A DNA stretch of 64,000 nucleotides. Origin: Vibrio splendidus 12E03 (lineage in GTDB: Bacteria > Pseudomonadota > Gammaproteobacteria > Enterobacterales > Vibrionaceae). Under the pieces are notes generated by a model. The model worked only from the letters and a program-made list of their open reading frames with translations, did no database searches and had not been told where the DNA came from. Below are positions 1 through 9,418 of this stretch, piece after piece (within the stretch, counting starts at the first letter, position 1; every line of letters begins with the position of its first letter). Where the stretch lies: the NCBI RefSeq assembly GCF_000272105.2, contig NZ_AJZD02000032.1, positions 1 to 64,000 on the forward strand, in the 5' to 3' direction. The translations under genes and the position numbers were made by a program.

Positions 1-47
1 ACAATAAGAACACCTGATTGGCTGTAGTCAGGTAGAATTGGTTTCAT
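1..47 (-). CDS. hldE: HldE, N-terminal fragment (partial)
   Basis: Only the first 15 codons lie in the window, running off its left edge. The peptide starts MKPILPDYSQSGVLIV, which resembles the N-terminus of the bifunctional heptose-7-phosphate kinase/heptose-1-phosphate adenylyltransferase of ADP-heptose (LPS inner core) synthesis. The ATG at 45-47 has a GGAG ribosome site about 6 bases upstream. It follows glnE on the same strand, the order found in E. coli and other gammaproteobacteria, and this supports the call. Nothing can be said about the rest of the protein. Confidence 0.75.
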   Translation of the reverse strand, partial: MKPILPDYSQSGVLI

Positions 48-168
48 TGTTGAGCTCCAAAAATCGAATCTGGCTAGAGTCTAGCACACTGATTACAGTG
101 GCTAAACTACAGATAAATGAGTAAAAGCCTATCAAGATAAACATAGCACTCGCTACGCTATGACTGAA
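48..168 (-). other. glnE-hldE spacer with two small hairpins
   Basis: This 121-base gap holds two short inverted repeats: GCTAG/CTAGC at 73-85 and CACTG/CAGTG at 87-100. A looser pair, CATAGC/GCTATG, lies at 142-162. None has a T-run, so I do not call a terminator. They may be leader structure for hldE or may be chance. Confidence 0.3.
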
Positions 169-3018
169 TTATGCTTCCATCCACTGCTTCCATGCCTGAA
201 CAACATGTTCTCTTTCCATTTCAAACTTTTCAATCGCCACATCCGCATCAAGGTTAAGTAGATTACGGTGGTGGATTTCATCCCTTAATGTGGTGTACGC
301 ATTGGTCAATGCCATACCTTGTTGCTCGTCCATTATCCCTTGCGACAACAAGCTTTCAAAGATTCTCACATTGTCACACCAACGAGTAAGCTTAGGTTTC
401 TCGTTGCTGTATCTAAGTACTAAATATTGCGCCAAAAACTCAATATCAGTGATACCACCGGCATCTTGTTTCAGCATGAACCGGTCGACTTTTTTGCCAC
501 CTAAATGGTCGCGCATTTTTTCACGCATATCCACAACGGACTTTTTGAGTGTTGTCTCATCACGCGCTAGGCACAAAACCTCATGACGTGTTTTGTTAAA
601 TGCCGAAGCCAATAACTCATCACCATAAATCATACGAGCGCGAGTCAAGGCTTGGTGCTCCCATGTCCACGCGTCATTATGCTGATACTCGTCAAAGGCA
701 TCGGTTGGACTCACTAACAGGCCAGATGCACCAGAAGGGCGTAGACGAGTGTCGACTTCGTACAGAATGCCAGAAGCGGTTCTGGTCGAGAAAATATGAA
801 TAATACGCTGCGCTAATCTTAAGTAGAATTGGCGCCCATCGATCTCTTTCTTTCCATCAGTATAGATGTGTACCGGGCAGTCGTGCATGAACACGATATC
901 GAGGTCGGAGTTATAACCAAGCTCCCAGCCGCCAACTTTGCCATAACCAACGACAGCAAAACCGCGGCCTTCACGGTCTTTAACATGAGTGGGCTCACCA
1001 AACTTAGCCGACACTTGTAACCAAGCTTGGTTAACACCGGCTTCAACAACCGCTTCTGCTAAGTAAGTCAGGTGATCACTCACCTTCATCACCGGCAGCA
1101 CACCCGCTATATCCGCCGCAGCAATCCTTAGGATACAAGTCTGCTTAAACTGACGCAGACCTTCCATCTGCTGCTCCATGTCGTCTTCAGGAATACGGGC
1201 AAGGTAATCACGCAGCTCGGTCTTGTAAGACTCTAAAGGCACTGGATTGTAGAGTTGCTGAGGGTCGATAAGTTCATCTAACAGAATTGGATAACGACCC
1301 AACTGCTCCGAAATCATCGGGCTTGCCGTACATAAACGAACTAACTGAGTCAACGCTGCAGGGTGTTCATCTAGCAGCTCAAGGTAAGTGGTACGCGTAA
1401 CGATTTTATGCAGTAGATGCAGTACTCGCGACAAACCAAACTCGGCATCCTTAGCTGTGTACAGTGCTTGAAAGACTTTTGGCATCAGTCGATTGAGGAC
1501 TTCACGCCCACGTGGGCCAAGGGTCTTCTTAGCTAGATCAGCTTTAAATTGGATGATGGTTTTTGCCGCTTCTGGTGGGCTAGCGACCGCAATATCATGC
1601 TCCAGTACATGTTCAATCACGTCTGGTTTATGGGCCATATCCCACAGTTCGCTAAAATGACTCGCGATCGGATTAGCGTCATCTTCATCAACGCCAATTA
1701 GGTCTTCGAACACGGTATGTACATTCGCCATATGGGCGCGAGTTGCCACAATCAAGCTATCCCAATCGGAAAATTGCATGGCAACCGCAAGCTGCAGTTG
1801 TTCGAATTCGCCGTCAGGTAACGTTTGAGTTTGCTTGTCAGCCATTGCTTGTAACAGGTTCTCAAGGCGACGCAAAAACAGATAAGCCTCACGTAGGTGC
1901 CCTACCTCTTCTGATTCAAGCAAGTGCAATGACTCGATAGCCGTTAGGGTTTCCAGTAACCCTCGACCGCGTAAGCTAGGCTCGCGTCCACCACGAATCA
2001 ATTGGAATACTTGCGCGATAAACTCAACCTCACGAATACCACCAGAGCCAAGCTTGATGTTGTTCGAGAGACCACGACGACGCACTTCGCTGCTGATCAT
2101 CGATTTCATTCGGCGCAGAGATTGAATCGCACTAAAATCAATATAACGGCGGAACACAAACGGACGTAGCATTTGGCGAAGCTCTTGATACTCCGGATAC
2201 ATCTCGCTGCCCATCACGCGCGCTTTAACCATAGCGTAGCGTTCCCAATCGCGCCCTTGCTCTTGGTAATAGTCTTCAAGTGCGGCATAGCTCATCACAA
2301 GTGGACCACTCTCACCAAACGGGCGCAGACGCATGTCGACTCGATAACAGAACCCATCAAAGGTTTGCTGATCAAGCGCCTTGATAACACGTTGCCCTAG
2401 ACGGGTAAAGAACTGCGCATTGGCAATGCTTCGTCTCGCACCTTGGGTTTCGCCATTCTCTGGGTAGGTGAAGATCAGATCGATATCGGAAGAGAAGTTA
2501 AGCTCACCGCCCCCTAGCTTGCCCATACCAATGATCAACATCGGCTGTGCTTCGCCTTGTTCATTACAAGGTGTGCCCCACTCTTTACAACAAATATCGT
2601 ACTGCCATTGGTAGGTTTCGAAGATCATCGCCTCAGCCAACATCGATAGATGATTTAGGCTCTGCTCTAGCTCCCACGAACCCATGAAATCACGCCAAGC
2701 AATGTAGGTCATTTCTCGATTACGGAATTGACGCAGTACGCGCTGACCGCTCATTTCATCGGCGCAACCAGAAAGTAATTCAGCCAATCGTTCTCGGTAC
2801 GCTTCAGCGCGTTCTTCGCATGCCAACATATCAGGTAAGTCAGCACATAAAACCGTATCACGCTGCAGGCAATCTCCAATAAAACAACTTAAACCGAGTA
2901 CACGTTTAAGATCTTCAGTCAGTGGCTCAGACCAAGTACTGATGGCTTCACTTTGATGCTCTAATAATTGCTCAAAAGCAGACTGTGAGTGAGTGACGAT
3001 TTGAGAAGGCAATGGCAT
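169..3018 (-). CDS. glnE: Bifunctional glutamine synthetase adenylyltransferase/deadenylase
   Basis: GlnE attaches and removes AMP on glutamine synthetase in response to PII (GlnB), tuning nitrogen assimilation in the cytoplasm. The protein is 949 residues, close to the E. coli length of 946. Two nucleotidyltransferase domains are visible: GMGKLGGGELNFSSDIDL near residues 164-181 (deadenylylating half) and GYGKVGGWELGYNSDLDIVF near 691-710 (adenylylating half), with the family motif GSGGIREVEF near 325. I chose the ATG at 3016-3018 because AAGGAAG sits 5 bases before it. An in-frame ATG 11 codons upstream (3051) lacks such a site. hldE follows on the same strand. In E. coli ygiF directly precedes glnE, but here a chemoreceptor and a channel gene lie between them. 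Confidence 0.97.
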   Translation of the reverse strand: MPLPSQIVTHSQSAFEQLLEHQSEAISTWSEPLTEDLKRVLGLSCFIGDCLQRDTVLCADLPDMLACEERAEAYRERLAELLSGCADEMSGQRVLRQFRNREMTYIAWRDFMGSWELEQSLNHLSMLAEAMIFETYQWQYDICCKEWGTPCNEQGEAQPMLIIGMGKLGGGELNFSSDIDLIFTYPENGETQGARRSIANAQFFTRLGQRVIKALDQQTFDGFCYRVDMRLRPFGESGPLVMSYAALEDYYQEQGRDWERYAMVKARVMGSEMYPEYQELRQMLRPFVFRRYIDFSAIQSLRRMKSMISSEVRRRGLSNNIKLGSGGIREVEFIAQVFQLIRGGREPSLRGRGLLETLTAIESLHLLESEEVGHLREAYLFLRRLENLLQAMADKQTQTLPDGEFEQLQLAVAMQFSDWDSLIVATRAHMANVHTVFEDLIGVDEDDANPIASHFSELWDMAHKPDVIEHVLEHDIAVASPPEAAKTIIQFKADLAKKTLGPRGREVLNRLMPKVFQALYTAKDAEFGLSRVLHLLHKIVTRTTYLELLDEHPAALTQLVRLCTASPMISEQLGRYPILLDELIDPQQLYNPVPLESYKTELRDYLARIPEDDMEQQMEGLRQFKQTCILRIAAADIAGVLPVMKVSDHLTYLAEAVVEAGVNQAWLQVSAKFGEPTHVKDREGRGFAVVGYGKVGGWELGYNSDLDIVFMHDCPVHIYTDGKKEIDGRQFYLRLAQRIIHIFSTRTASGILYEVDTRLRPSGASGLLVSPTDAFDEYQHNDAWTWEHQALTRARMIYGDELLASAFNKTRHEVLCLARDETTLKKSVVDMREKMRDHLGGKKVDRFMLKQDAGGITDIEFLAQYLVLRYSNEKPKLTRWCDNVRIFESLLSQGIMDEQQGMALTNAYTTLRDEIHHRNLLNLDADVAIEKFEMEREHVVQAWKQWMEA

Positions 3019-3155
3019 GTTTCTTCCTTGTATAAGCTGCGCGCTGAACAATCGGTTCTGTTCTTTAGTAAATAGTTTTAACAGACGAGTTTAACAACGA
3101 GCTTTGATAACCCGTTTTAATATCTAGGGATAAGTTATACCAAAGTTCTGCCAAT

Positions 3156-3190
3156 AAAAAACGCCCACATTAGCAATGTGGGCGTTTTAT
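3156..3190 (-). terminator. Rho-independent terminator after the chemoreceptor gene
   Basis: Stem ACGCCCACATT (3161-3171) pairs with AATGTGGGCGT (3175-3185) around a 3-base loop. On the minus strand it is followed by a run of T residues. It ends the chemoreceptor transcript and separates it from glnE. Confidence 0.85.
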
Positions 3191-3261
3191 CAGTGAACTT
3201 ATAGAGTTAGGCCTTTCTCTCTAGAAAACAGCCTCTATCAATAAGGGTTTAGAGAACAACA

Positions 3262-4518
3262 CTAAACCTTAAATTGCTTAATCTTACCGTCGAGTTCTTG
3301 TGCGTTGCTTTCCATAAGCTGAGAGGTCTCCAACAGCTCACCAACGACCACTACAGAGGCTTCAACAAGCTCACGAACATTGGTTAGGTTAACACTCATC
3401 TCTTCAGCAACACTGCTCTGTTGGCCTGCAGCGGTCGCGATCTGGAAGTTCATATCATTGATTTGGTTGACTTGGCTTACGATGCCATCTAGCTCTGAAC
3501 CAGCATTGGTTACCAGATCAACGCCTTCAGCCGCTTCTACAACACTCTTCTCCATCAACTCTACGGCTGAGTTAGCGCTGCTTTGTAGGTGACTGATCAT
3601 ATCTTGAATCTCGACTGTCGCTTGTTGAGTACGCTGCGCAAGGTTACGAACCTCATCGGCAACAACCGCAAAACCACGTCCCGCTTCACCTGCACGCGCG
3701 GCTTCAATCGCTGCGTTCAGTGCTAACAGGTTCGTTTGTTCTGAAATACCTTGGATAGTACCCACAACGCTACCAATTGAGTCAACGCGTTCTTCTACTT
3801 GGTTTACCGCAGCTGCAGATGCTGCGATATCTGAGGATAGCTCACTCATCTTAGACACTGACCCTTGAACGAACTTCTGACCAGTAAGAGCTTGGCCTGA
3901 TGCTTGTTCAGTCAATGACGAAGCGCTTTGCGCATGCTCAGCGACAGTTTGTACCGTAGAGGTCATCTCACTCATTGCTGTTGCTAGCTGATCGATCTCG
4001 TTGAACTCTTCTTGCGCTGAATCTTTGGTTTCAGACATGCTGATGGTCATCACTTCCGTCAGAGCAAACAGCTCATCAGAAGAGGCTACCTGAGTTTTGA
4101 TCATGTCGTTCAGTTGGACGCGAGTTTTTTCAAGTTCGCGTGCCACATCGCCGTATTCATCTTTACAGTCCATTTGAATCGGCACTGATAAGTTCTTGTC
4201 GGCCATGGTTTTAATGGCGTCATTAAGGTATTGAGTCTGACGCAGCATAACGCGCGCCGCTGCTAATAGAAGAACCACAAACACAATGATCATTAAGGCT
4301 GTTTGCCAAGCTACTTGAACAAGATAAGTCTCGTAATGCTGCTGTGCGACTTGTGCGTTATTGGTTACAGCAAGCAATGAATCGTAAAACGTACTTGCGT
4401 CCCAAAGCTGCTTCGAAATGATCAAGATAGTGCTGAATATCATCAGCATGACCATTTTTGGAACGAGACGAACGTCAGAGATTACCCTTTCCCACGGCTT
4501 GAATGACAGTTTAGTCAT
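3262..4518 (-). CDS. Methyl-accepting chemotaxis protein with minimal periplasmic domain
   Basis: This is an inner-membrane chemoreceptor of 418 residues that should signal to CheA/CheW. Two membrane segments at about 19-37 and 73-93 enclose only some 35 periplasmic residues, far shorter than a four-helix-bundle or Cache ligand domain. A HAMP-like linker follows (about 94-145), then the coiled-coil signalling domain. The conserved hairpin tip runs at about 260-296 and includes [19 protein letters not shown]. No C-terminal NWETF-type CheR-binding pentapeptide is present. The gene stands alone with its own terminator and is divergent from the K+ channel gene 97 bases away. With no recognisable ligand domain, it may sense membrane or energy state, or act through a partner; this is inference. 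Confidence 0.93.
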   Translation of the reverse strand: MTKLSFKPWERVISDVRLVPKMVMLMIFSTILIISKQLWDASTFYDSLLAVTNNAQVAQQHYETYLVQVAWQTALMIIVFVVLLLAAARVMLRQTQYLNDAIKTMADKNLSVPIQMDCKDEYGDVARELEKTRVQLNDMIKTQVASSDELFALTEVMTISMSETKDSAQEEFNEIDQLATAMSEMTSTVQTVAEHAQSASSLTEQASGQALTGQKFVQGSVSKMSELSSDIAASAAAVNQVEERVDSIGSVVGTIQGISEQTNLLALNAAIEAARAGEAGRGFAVVADEVRNLAQRTQQATVEIQDMISHLQSSANSAVELMEKSVVEAAEGVDLVTNAGSELDGIVSQVNQINDMNFQIATAAGQQSSVAEEMSVNLTNVRELVEASVVVVGELLETSQLMESNAQELDGKIKQFKV

Positions 4519-4615
4519 TGTCAGTTCTCCATTAACTCTTATATATTGATGGCTTCTATATCCGCGAGATGGCTATGTCAGTCAAAGTTCGCGATTTATT
4601 TTGAGCCTCGTATGA

Positions 4616-5365
4616 ATGTTAAATAGTATCAAAGACACCACTAAGCCGATGAGCTTATTATCACTGATTCTCTCTTTCTTAGCGTTATTTGTGATCTCAG
4701 GCTTATTGTTTGCACCGATTGATAAAGAATCGAAACAAGTTCTTATCGGCCTGGACTTTATAATCTGTAGCGTTTTTCTTTTTCAGCTCACTATTGATCT
4801 ATTCAGGTCACAAAACAAAAAAGAATATCTAAAAGTACACTGGATCGATTTCTTAGCAAGCATCCCAATGATCGAGCCACTTCGTTTCGCTCGCATTTTT
4901 CAGATCTTGCGCGTGATTCTGGTTTTGCGCTCGGGTAAACGCGTTTTCAGAGAGCTGTTTCGCAATAGAAAAGAGACCACTCTCGCTTCGATCATTCTGC
5001 TTCTGGTTATTCTCTTAACCATAGGTGCAGGAACAATACTTCTGTTAGAGCACAAAGACCCTAATGCCAACATTACCACTGGCCAAGATGCTTTATGGTG
5101 GGCTTTCGTTACCATCAGTACTGTGGGGTATGGCGACCACTACCCAGTGACGAGTTCAGGGAAATTAGTGGCTTCTTTGGTTATTATTTGTGGCGTGGGC
5201 GTTTTTGGTATGATTTCAGGCTTGATTACCTCTTTAATCACCTCTCCCACTCATCATGAGAATCAACGGGCGGAAAACAAAGAGAAGCACCTTGAGAAGA
5301 TCATCGAGCAACAACAGAAGATCTTAGAACGACTCGAAAAGCTTGAGCAACAAACAAAAAAATAG
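4616..5365 (+). CDS. Voltage-gated-type potassium channel
   Basis: A 249-residue ion channel with six likely membrane segments. The selectivity filter TVGYGD is at residues 169-174, in the pore loop between the last two segments. An arginine-bearing S4-like stretch (about 91-113, including RFARIFQILR and RSGKR) suggests a voltage-sensor domain. The C-terminus (about 214-249) is a charged, heptad-rich coiled coil that may hold the tetramer together. The start is supported by reading frame and divergent context, but its ribosome site is weak (GAG about 10 bases upstream); the methionine at residue 12 is an alternative. It is transcribed away from the chemoreceptor gene and converges on ygiF. 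The family is clear; gating properties are not visible. Confidence 0.9.
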   Translation: MLNSIKDTTKPMSLLSLILSFLALFVISGLLFAPIDKESKQVLIGLDFIICSVFLFQLTIDLFRSQNKKEYLKVHWIDFLASIPMIEPLRFARIFQILRVILVLRSGKRVFRELFRNRKETTLASIILLLVILLTIGAGTILLLEHKDPNANITTGQDALWWAFVTISTVGYGDHYPVTSSGKLVASLVIICGVGVFGMISGLITSLITSPTHHENQRAENKEKHLEKIIEQQQKILERLEKLEQQTKK

Positions 5366-5385
5366 GGCCGGAGCCCTATTTTCAA
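5355..5385. terminator. Bidirectional terminator between channel gene and ygiF
   Basis: Stem AATAGGGC (5361-5368) pairs with GCCCTATT (5373-5380), loop CGGA. An A-run precedes it, giving a strong T-tract on the minus strand for ygiF. The stem includes the channel gene's stop codon. Confidence 0.8.
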
Positions 5386-5416
5386 ATTCATACTAATATT
5401 GATATAGATATTGAAT

Positions 5417-6934
5417 CTAGTCTTGCCAGTATGGCTCAACCTCAACACTGATTTGGCGTGTCTGTTCCATCGCATGCAGAATGGACACTTCTTGACGAGC
5501 CAGCCAACGCTCTAGCTGAACCTTCTCATCGCCTTCCAACTTCTCAGTCAAAGGCTCTAATGTTTTAAGTGCCAGCAAGTCATCAATGCCTTGCACCATA
5601 TCGGCCCAAGGTAAACGGAAACTGTTTCGCTCAGCGTCATCATACAAACTCGCGAAACCAACACCAGAATATAGGTTTCGCATCAAACGGTATTGCTGCT
5701 CAATATACGCTTGGCTAGTCATCACTCGCTCTGGTGGGAAAGCTTCCATCAAGTCTGCCCATGTGCGATCGAGTTGCTGCACGGAAAACCATTCAATACC
5801 ACGACCCATTTGCTCACGCGCTTTCTCATCTAAGAAAGGCTGCCAGCCACGAGACAAGATCCAACGGCTCAGATCCAACAATAAACCGGTGTAACGAGCA
5901 GAGCTCAGCAAGGTAAGCAGATCTTCACGATCTGGCAGTTGCTCTTGCATCTCTTTAAGCTCAGCGACTAAGAACTTACGCGCATCGAGTTTACGTAGTA
6001 CGTGTCCTTTATCTTCCAGCAAGTCTTCGAAGTGATCATAGCTTTTCAGCCAATCGAGCTCTTGCTCAAGCCACTTGAGCTCTTGGCGTAAAATAGCACT
6101 TGCACGTCTTGGGACAATACCACCATAGATAGTGAAGGTTTGACGAATAAAGCTAAGCGAGTGGCTGATCTCATGCAGTGCTTCAATAGATTGGCGCTCG
6201 GTGAAGATCTGCTCATGATAGTGCCAATGAGCGAGAGCGTGCTCTAAAGATTGAATGAAACACGATTCAACGGTATCACTTTTATCAGTATCAACTAAAG
6301 TCAAAGGAGTAACTTCATCTCCTTGATAACCTTGAGCAAGGCGGTAACCCTTAGCCGCTTTACTTAGGTTACCCAAACGCATGCCACCTTGCTCGCAGAA
6401 TTGACGAGACAATGTAAATAGCGCATCCGTTTGACCGGATTTAAGCTCCAATTCGACTTCGCAAATCGGTTCTTGCAGGTCGCCTGATTCAACAAAGCCC
6501 TGGTCGAATGCGACCTCGACTTGGCTACCATCAGGCATACCAATCAACCACTGCTCACGCGTGAAGTTGGTAGAGAATAGAGGAGTCAGCTCAGCTTGCA
6601 GCGTTTCGATGTCTTTACCTGCTGGCCAGATATCCTCTGGGTGCAAGGCTAGCTTAGGTTCGTTGCTGTCGTGCTCTGCATTGTATTCAGGCCTTTGGTG
6701 CAGGCCAGCAACCACACGACCAGCAGTTTTTACGGTTTGTACAAATACGTCATCAAAGCGTCGAATGCGTAAGCCTGTATCGTGCTTACGTAGCCAGTTG
6801 TCAGCGGTGTCAAAGTAGATGTTACCTAGCTCACGACAACTGTGCTGAAGTACTTTAGTTTCAGCAATTTTATTGCGTAAAGTCTCTGAAAATTCAGGAG
6901 AAACAAAAAACTTCAGTTCTATCTCGGTTTCCAT
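5417..6934 (-). CDS. ygiF: Inorganic triphosphatase YgiF (CYTH-CHAD)
   Basis: The 505-residue protein has an N-terminal CYTH domain (about 1-200), which begins with the metal-binding ExExK signature in METEIELKF, and a helical CHAD domain (about 220-500), thought to bind polyphosphate or other anions. The E. coli homologue (433 residues) hydrolyses inorganic triphosphate. I chose the ATG at 6932-6934 because the CYTH signature starts there and AAAGG precedes it; an upstream in-frame ATG at 6991 would add 19 unrelated residues. In E. coli ygiF is next to glnE. Here the two stay close but are separated by the chemoreceptor and channel genes. Confidence 0.93.
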   Translation of the reverse strand: METEIELKFFVSPEFSETLRNKIAETKVLQHSCRELGNIYFDTADNWLRKHDTGLRIRRFDDVFVQTVKTAGRVVAGLHQRPEYNAEHDSNEPKLALHPEDIWPAGKDIETLQAELTPLFSTNFTREQWLIGMPDGSQVEVAFDQGFVESGDLQEPICEVELELKSGQTDALFTLSRQFCEQGGMRLGNLSKAAKGYRLAQGYQGDEVTPLTLVDTDKSDTVESCFIQSLEHALAHWHYHEQIFTERQSIEALHEISHSLSFIRQTFTIYGGIVPRRASAILRQELKWLEQELDWLKSYDHFEDLLEDKGHVLRKLDARKFLVAELKEMQEQLPDREDLLTLLSSARYTGLLLDLSRWILSRGWQPFLDEKAREQMGRGIEWFSVQQLDRTWADLMEAFPPERVMTSQAYIEQQYRLMRNLYSGVGFASLYDDAERNSFRLPWADMVQGIDDLLALKTLEPLTEKLEGDEKVQLERWLARQEVSILHAMEQTRQISVEVEPYWQD

Positions 6935-7141
6935 AGTTATACCTTTCTGTGAAGATAGGGACAGGATATTGCCAATTTGAAAAGTCGGCAAGTCAGAAAT
7001 ATCGCCCTTATGATGATCTAAAACAGTTTTAATGAGAGATTGATTAGGTTAACATGCGCGACTTTGTAGCCATCGCTTAACATTTCACCATGAATATGGT
7101 GTATGTTGTTTTAAGGTTATTATTTATTAGGTTGGATGACC

Positions 7142-7822
7142 ATGCCAGTAAATACAATTATGGGGTTATTTGCAAAGTCCCCAATTAAACCTTTGCAGCG
7201 TCACGTAGTATGCGTGAACGAATGTTGTTCTCACCTAGTTAATTTCTTTGAAGTTTCTTCAAAAGGTGACTGGGAAAAAGCATCAGAAATTCGAGCTCAA
7301 ATTTCTCACCTTGAGAAAGAAGCTGACGTACTAAAACGTGAAATTCGTCTTAAACTTCCTCGTGGTTTGTTTATGCCAGTTGATCGCACCGATATGTTGG
7401 AGCTATTAACGCAACAAGACAAACTCGCAAACCTAGCGAAAGACATTGCTGGCCGTGTATATGGTCGTCAACTTGTCATTCCTGCTCCAATGCAAGAAAA
7501 CTTCATCGCTTACGTTAAACGTTGTCTAGATGCAGCGAACCAAGCACAAAACGTAATCAATGAATTAGACGAATTACTTGAAACTGGCTTTAAAGGCCGT
7601 GAAGTAACACTCGTTGCCGAAATGATTCATCAATTAGATGTAATTGAAGATGACACGGATGCGATGCAGATCGAACTACGCCAACAACTAATGGCAATTG
7701 AAGGCGATCTGAATCCAGTTGATATCATGTTCTTATACAAAATTCTTGAATGGGTTGGTGGTATTGCAGATCAAGCACAGCGTGTAGGCGCTCGTCTTGA
7801 AGTAATGCTTTCTCGATCTTAA
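7142..7822 (+). CDS. DUF47/PhoU-like Pit accessory protein (TIGR00153 family)
   Basis: A 226-residue, all-helical cytoplasmic protein of the DUF47 family, related to PhoU. Such genes commonly sit directly before a pit phosphate transporter, as here (pitA follows after 128 bases), and are thought to modulate its activity. The protein opens MPVNTIMGLFAKSPIKPLQ, followed by long amphipathic helices. An ATG two codons earlier (7136) is in frame. I prefer 7142 because AGGTTGG is better spaced from it and the family usually starts MPVNTI. Function is inferred from family and neighbour. Confidence 0.88.
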   Translation: MPVNTIMGLFAKSPIKPLQRHVVCVNECCSHLVNFFEVSSKGDWEKASEIRAQISHLEKEADVLKREIRLKLPRGLFMPVDRTDMLELLTQQDKLANLAKDIAGRVYGRQLVIPAPMQENFIAYVKRCLDAANQAQNVINELDELLETGFKGREVTLVAEMIHQLDVIEDDTDAMQIELRQQLMAIEGDLNPVDIMFLYKILEWVGGIADQAQRVGARLEVMLSRS

Positions 7823-7950
7823 ATCATACGTTAACCATATAACGAAGAGCATTTTTTGAACAAACCACTTATGCGCTGAGTATTTCTCTCGCTGAGCGGT
7901 TTTTTGCGTCTAAATTTGTTCCGCTTGTTATCAAACAACTAGGTATTACG

Positions 7951-9213
7951 ATGGATATCCTTGCTAACTACGGCACTGTCCTGATTATTGTTGCAGCAGC
8001 TTTCGGTTTCTTGATGGCTATTGGTATTGGTGCAAATGACGTTGCGAACGCAATGGGCACCTCAGTAGGCTCTAAAGCTCTAACCGTTAAACAAGCGATC
8101 ATTATCGCAATGATCTTTGAATTCGCAGGTGCTTACCTTGCGGGCGGCGAAGTAACAGACACGATCCGTAAAGGTGTTATCGAAACGTCTCTATTCGCTC
8201 ATCAACCTGATGTACTTGTGTACGGCATGATGTCAGCACTTCTTGCTGCTGGTACATGGCTACTTCTCGCTTCTTACATGGGCTGGCCTGTTTCTACGAC
8301 TCACTCAATCATCGGTGCAATCATCGGTTTTGCGTGTATTTCTGTAGGTACTGAAGCGGTAGACTGGAACAGTGTTCAAGGTATTGTGGGCAGTTGGATT
8401 ATCACACCCGTTATTTCCGGCTTCTTCGCTTACGTGATATTTGTAAGTGCTCAACGACTGATTTTTGATACAGAGAACCCGCTATTCAATGCGAAGCGCT
8501 TTGTACCGGTATACATGTTCATCACAACGATGGTGATTGCACTTGTAACCATCAAGAAAGGTCTTAAGCACGTTGGTCTTCACCTAAGCAACACTGAAGC
8601 ATGGGTTTGGGCTGCTGGCGTTTCTGCGCTTGTTATGATCGGCGGTTACCTATACATCCAGAAGAAATTTGCTAACCGCGAAGAAGACCACGGCTTTGCC
8701 GGTGTTGAAGGCATCTTCTCGGTACTAATGGTTATCACAGCTTGTGCGATGGCATTTGCACACGGTTCAAACGACGTTGCGAACGCGATTGGTCCACTGT
8801 CTGCTGTTGTATCAACCGTTGAGCACATGGGTGAAATCACAGGTAAGAGTACTATCGCATGGTGGATTCTTCCTCTAGGTGGTTTCGGTATCGTTGTTGG
8901 TCTTGCAACAATGGGTCATAAAGTAATGGCAACCGTTGGTACTGGTATTACAGAATTAACACCAAGCCGTGGCTTTGCTGCACAACTTGCAACTGCATGT
9001 ACGGTTGTACTAGCTTCAGGTACTGGCCTTCCAATCTCTACTACACAGACACTAGTTGGTGCAGTATTAGGTGTTGGTTTTGCTCGTGGTATCGCAGCAC
9101 TAAACTTAGGCGTTGTACGTAATATCGTGGCTTCTTGGATTGTGACACTGCCTGCAGGTGCTCTACTTGCTGTTGTGTTCTTCTACGGAATTCAAGCTGC
9201 GTTTACTATGTAA
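7951..9213 (+). CDS. pitA: Low-affinity inorganic phosphate transporter (Pit family)
   Basis: An inner-membrane protein of 420 residues with about ten hydrophobic segments. The duplicated Pit signature is present: GANDVANAMGTSVGS near 27-41 and HGSNDVANAIGPLSAV near 271-286, the two inverted halves of the transporter. Pit carriers move metal-phosphate with protons. PVSTTHSIIGA and the matching LPISTTQTLVGA are also duplicated signatures. It forms a pair with the DUF47 gene upstream and ends at a terminator. Metal and ion preference cannot be read from the sequence. Confidence 0.93.
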   Translation: MDILANYGTVLIIVAAAFGFLMAIGIGANDVANAMGTSVGSKALTVKQAIIIAMIFEFAGAYLAGGEVTDTIRKGVIETSLFAHQPDVLVYGMMSALLAAGTWLLLASYMGWPVSTTHSIIGAIIGFACISVGTEAVDWNSVQGIVGSWIITPVISGFFAYVIFVSAQRLIFDTENPLFNAKRFVPVYMFITTMVIALVTIKKGLKHVGLHLSNTEAWVWAAGVSALVMIGGYLYIQKKFANREEDHGFAGVEGIFSVLMVITACAMAFAHGSNDVANAIGPLSAVVSTVEHMGEITGKSTIAWWILPLGGFGIVVGLATMGHKVMATVGTGITELTPSRGFAAQLATACTVVLASGTGLPISTTQTLVGAVLGVGFARGIAALNLGVVRNIVASWIVTLPAGALLAVVFFYGIQAAFTM

Positions 9214-9304
9214 TCGCGACTGCGTTAGTGAATACTAGCGTCAGAATAGTGTGAGCTTCAGTAACGATATGTAAATGCCATGTCATTATTGACTCAAACG
9301 CACA

Positions 9305-9334
9305 GAAAGGGAGGCTTTGCCTCCCTTCTTTGTT
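9305..9334 (+). terminator. Terminator after pitA
   Basis: Stem AAGGGAGGC (9307-9315) pairs with GCCTCCCTT (9319-9327), loop TTT, followed by a short T-rich tail. Confidence 0.8.
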
Positions 9335-9418
9335 GCACCGCATAAAGAAACTAAATATTATTTGCTGATTGAGGCTGACTCATACGCCTACCCAATTTGA
9401 ATCGTTAAGGGATTTACT

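Noticed and set aside
7870-7910. Possible terminator between the DUF47 gene and pitA
   Set aside because: There is a T-run but the repeat GCTGAG is direct, not inverted; no stable stem is apparent.
9214-9300. Hairpin CGTTAGT/ACTAGCG after pitA as a second terminator
   Set aside because: Short, needs a wobble pair and has no T-run; the real terminator follows at 9305-9334.
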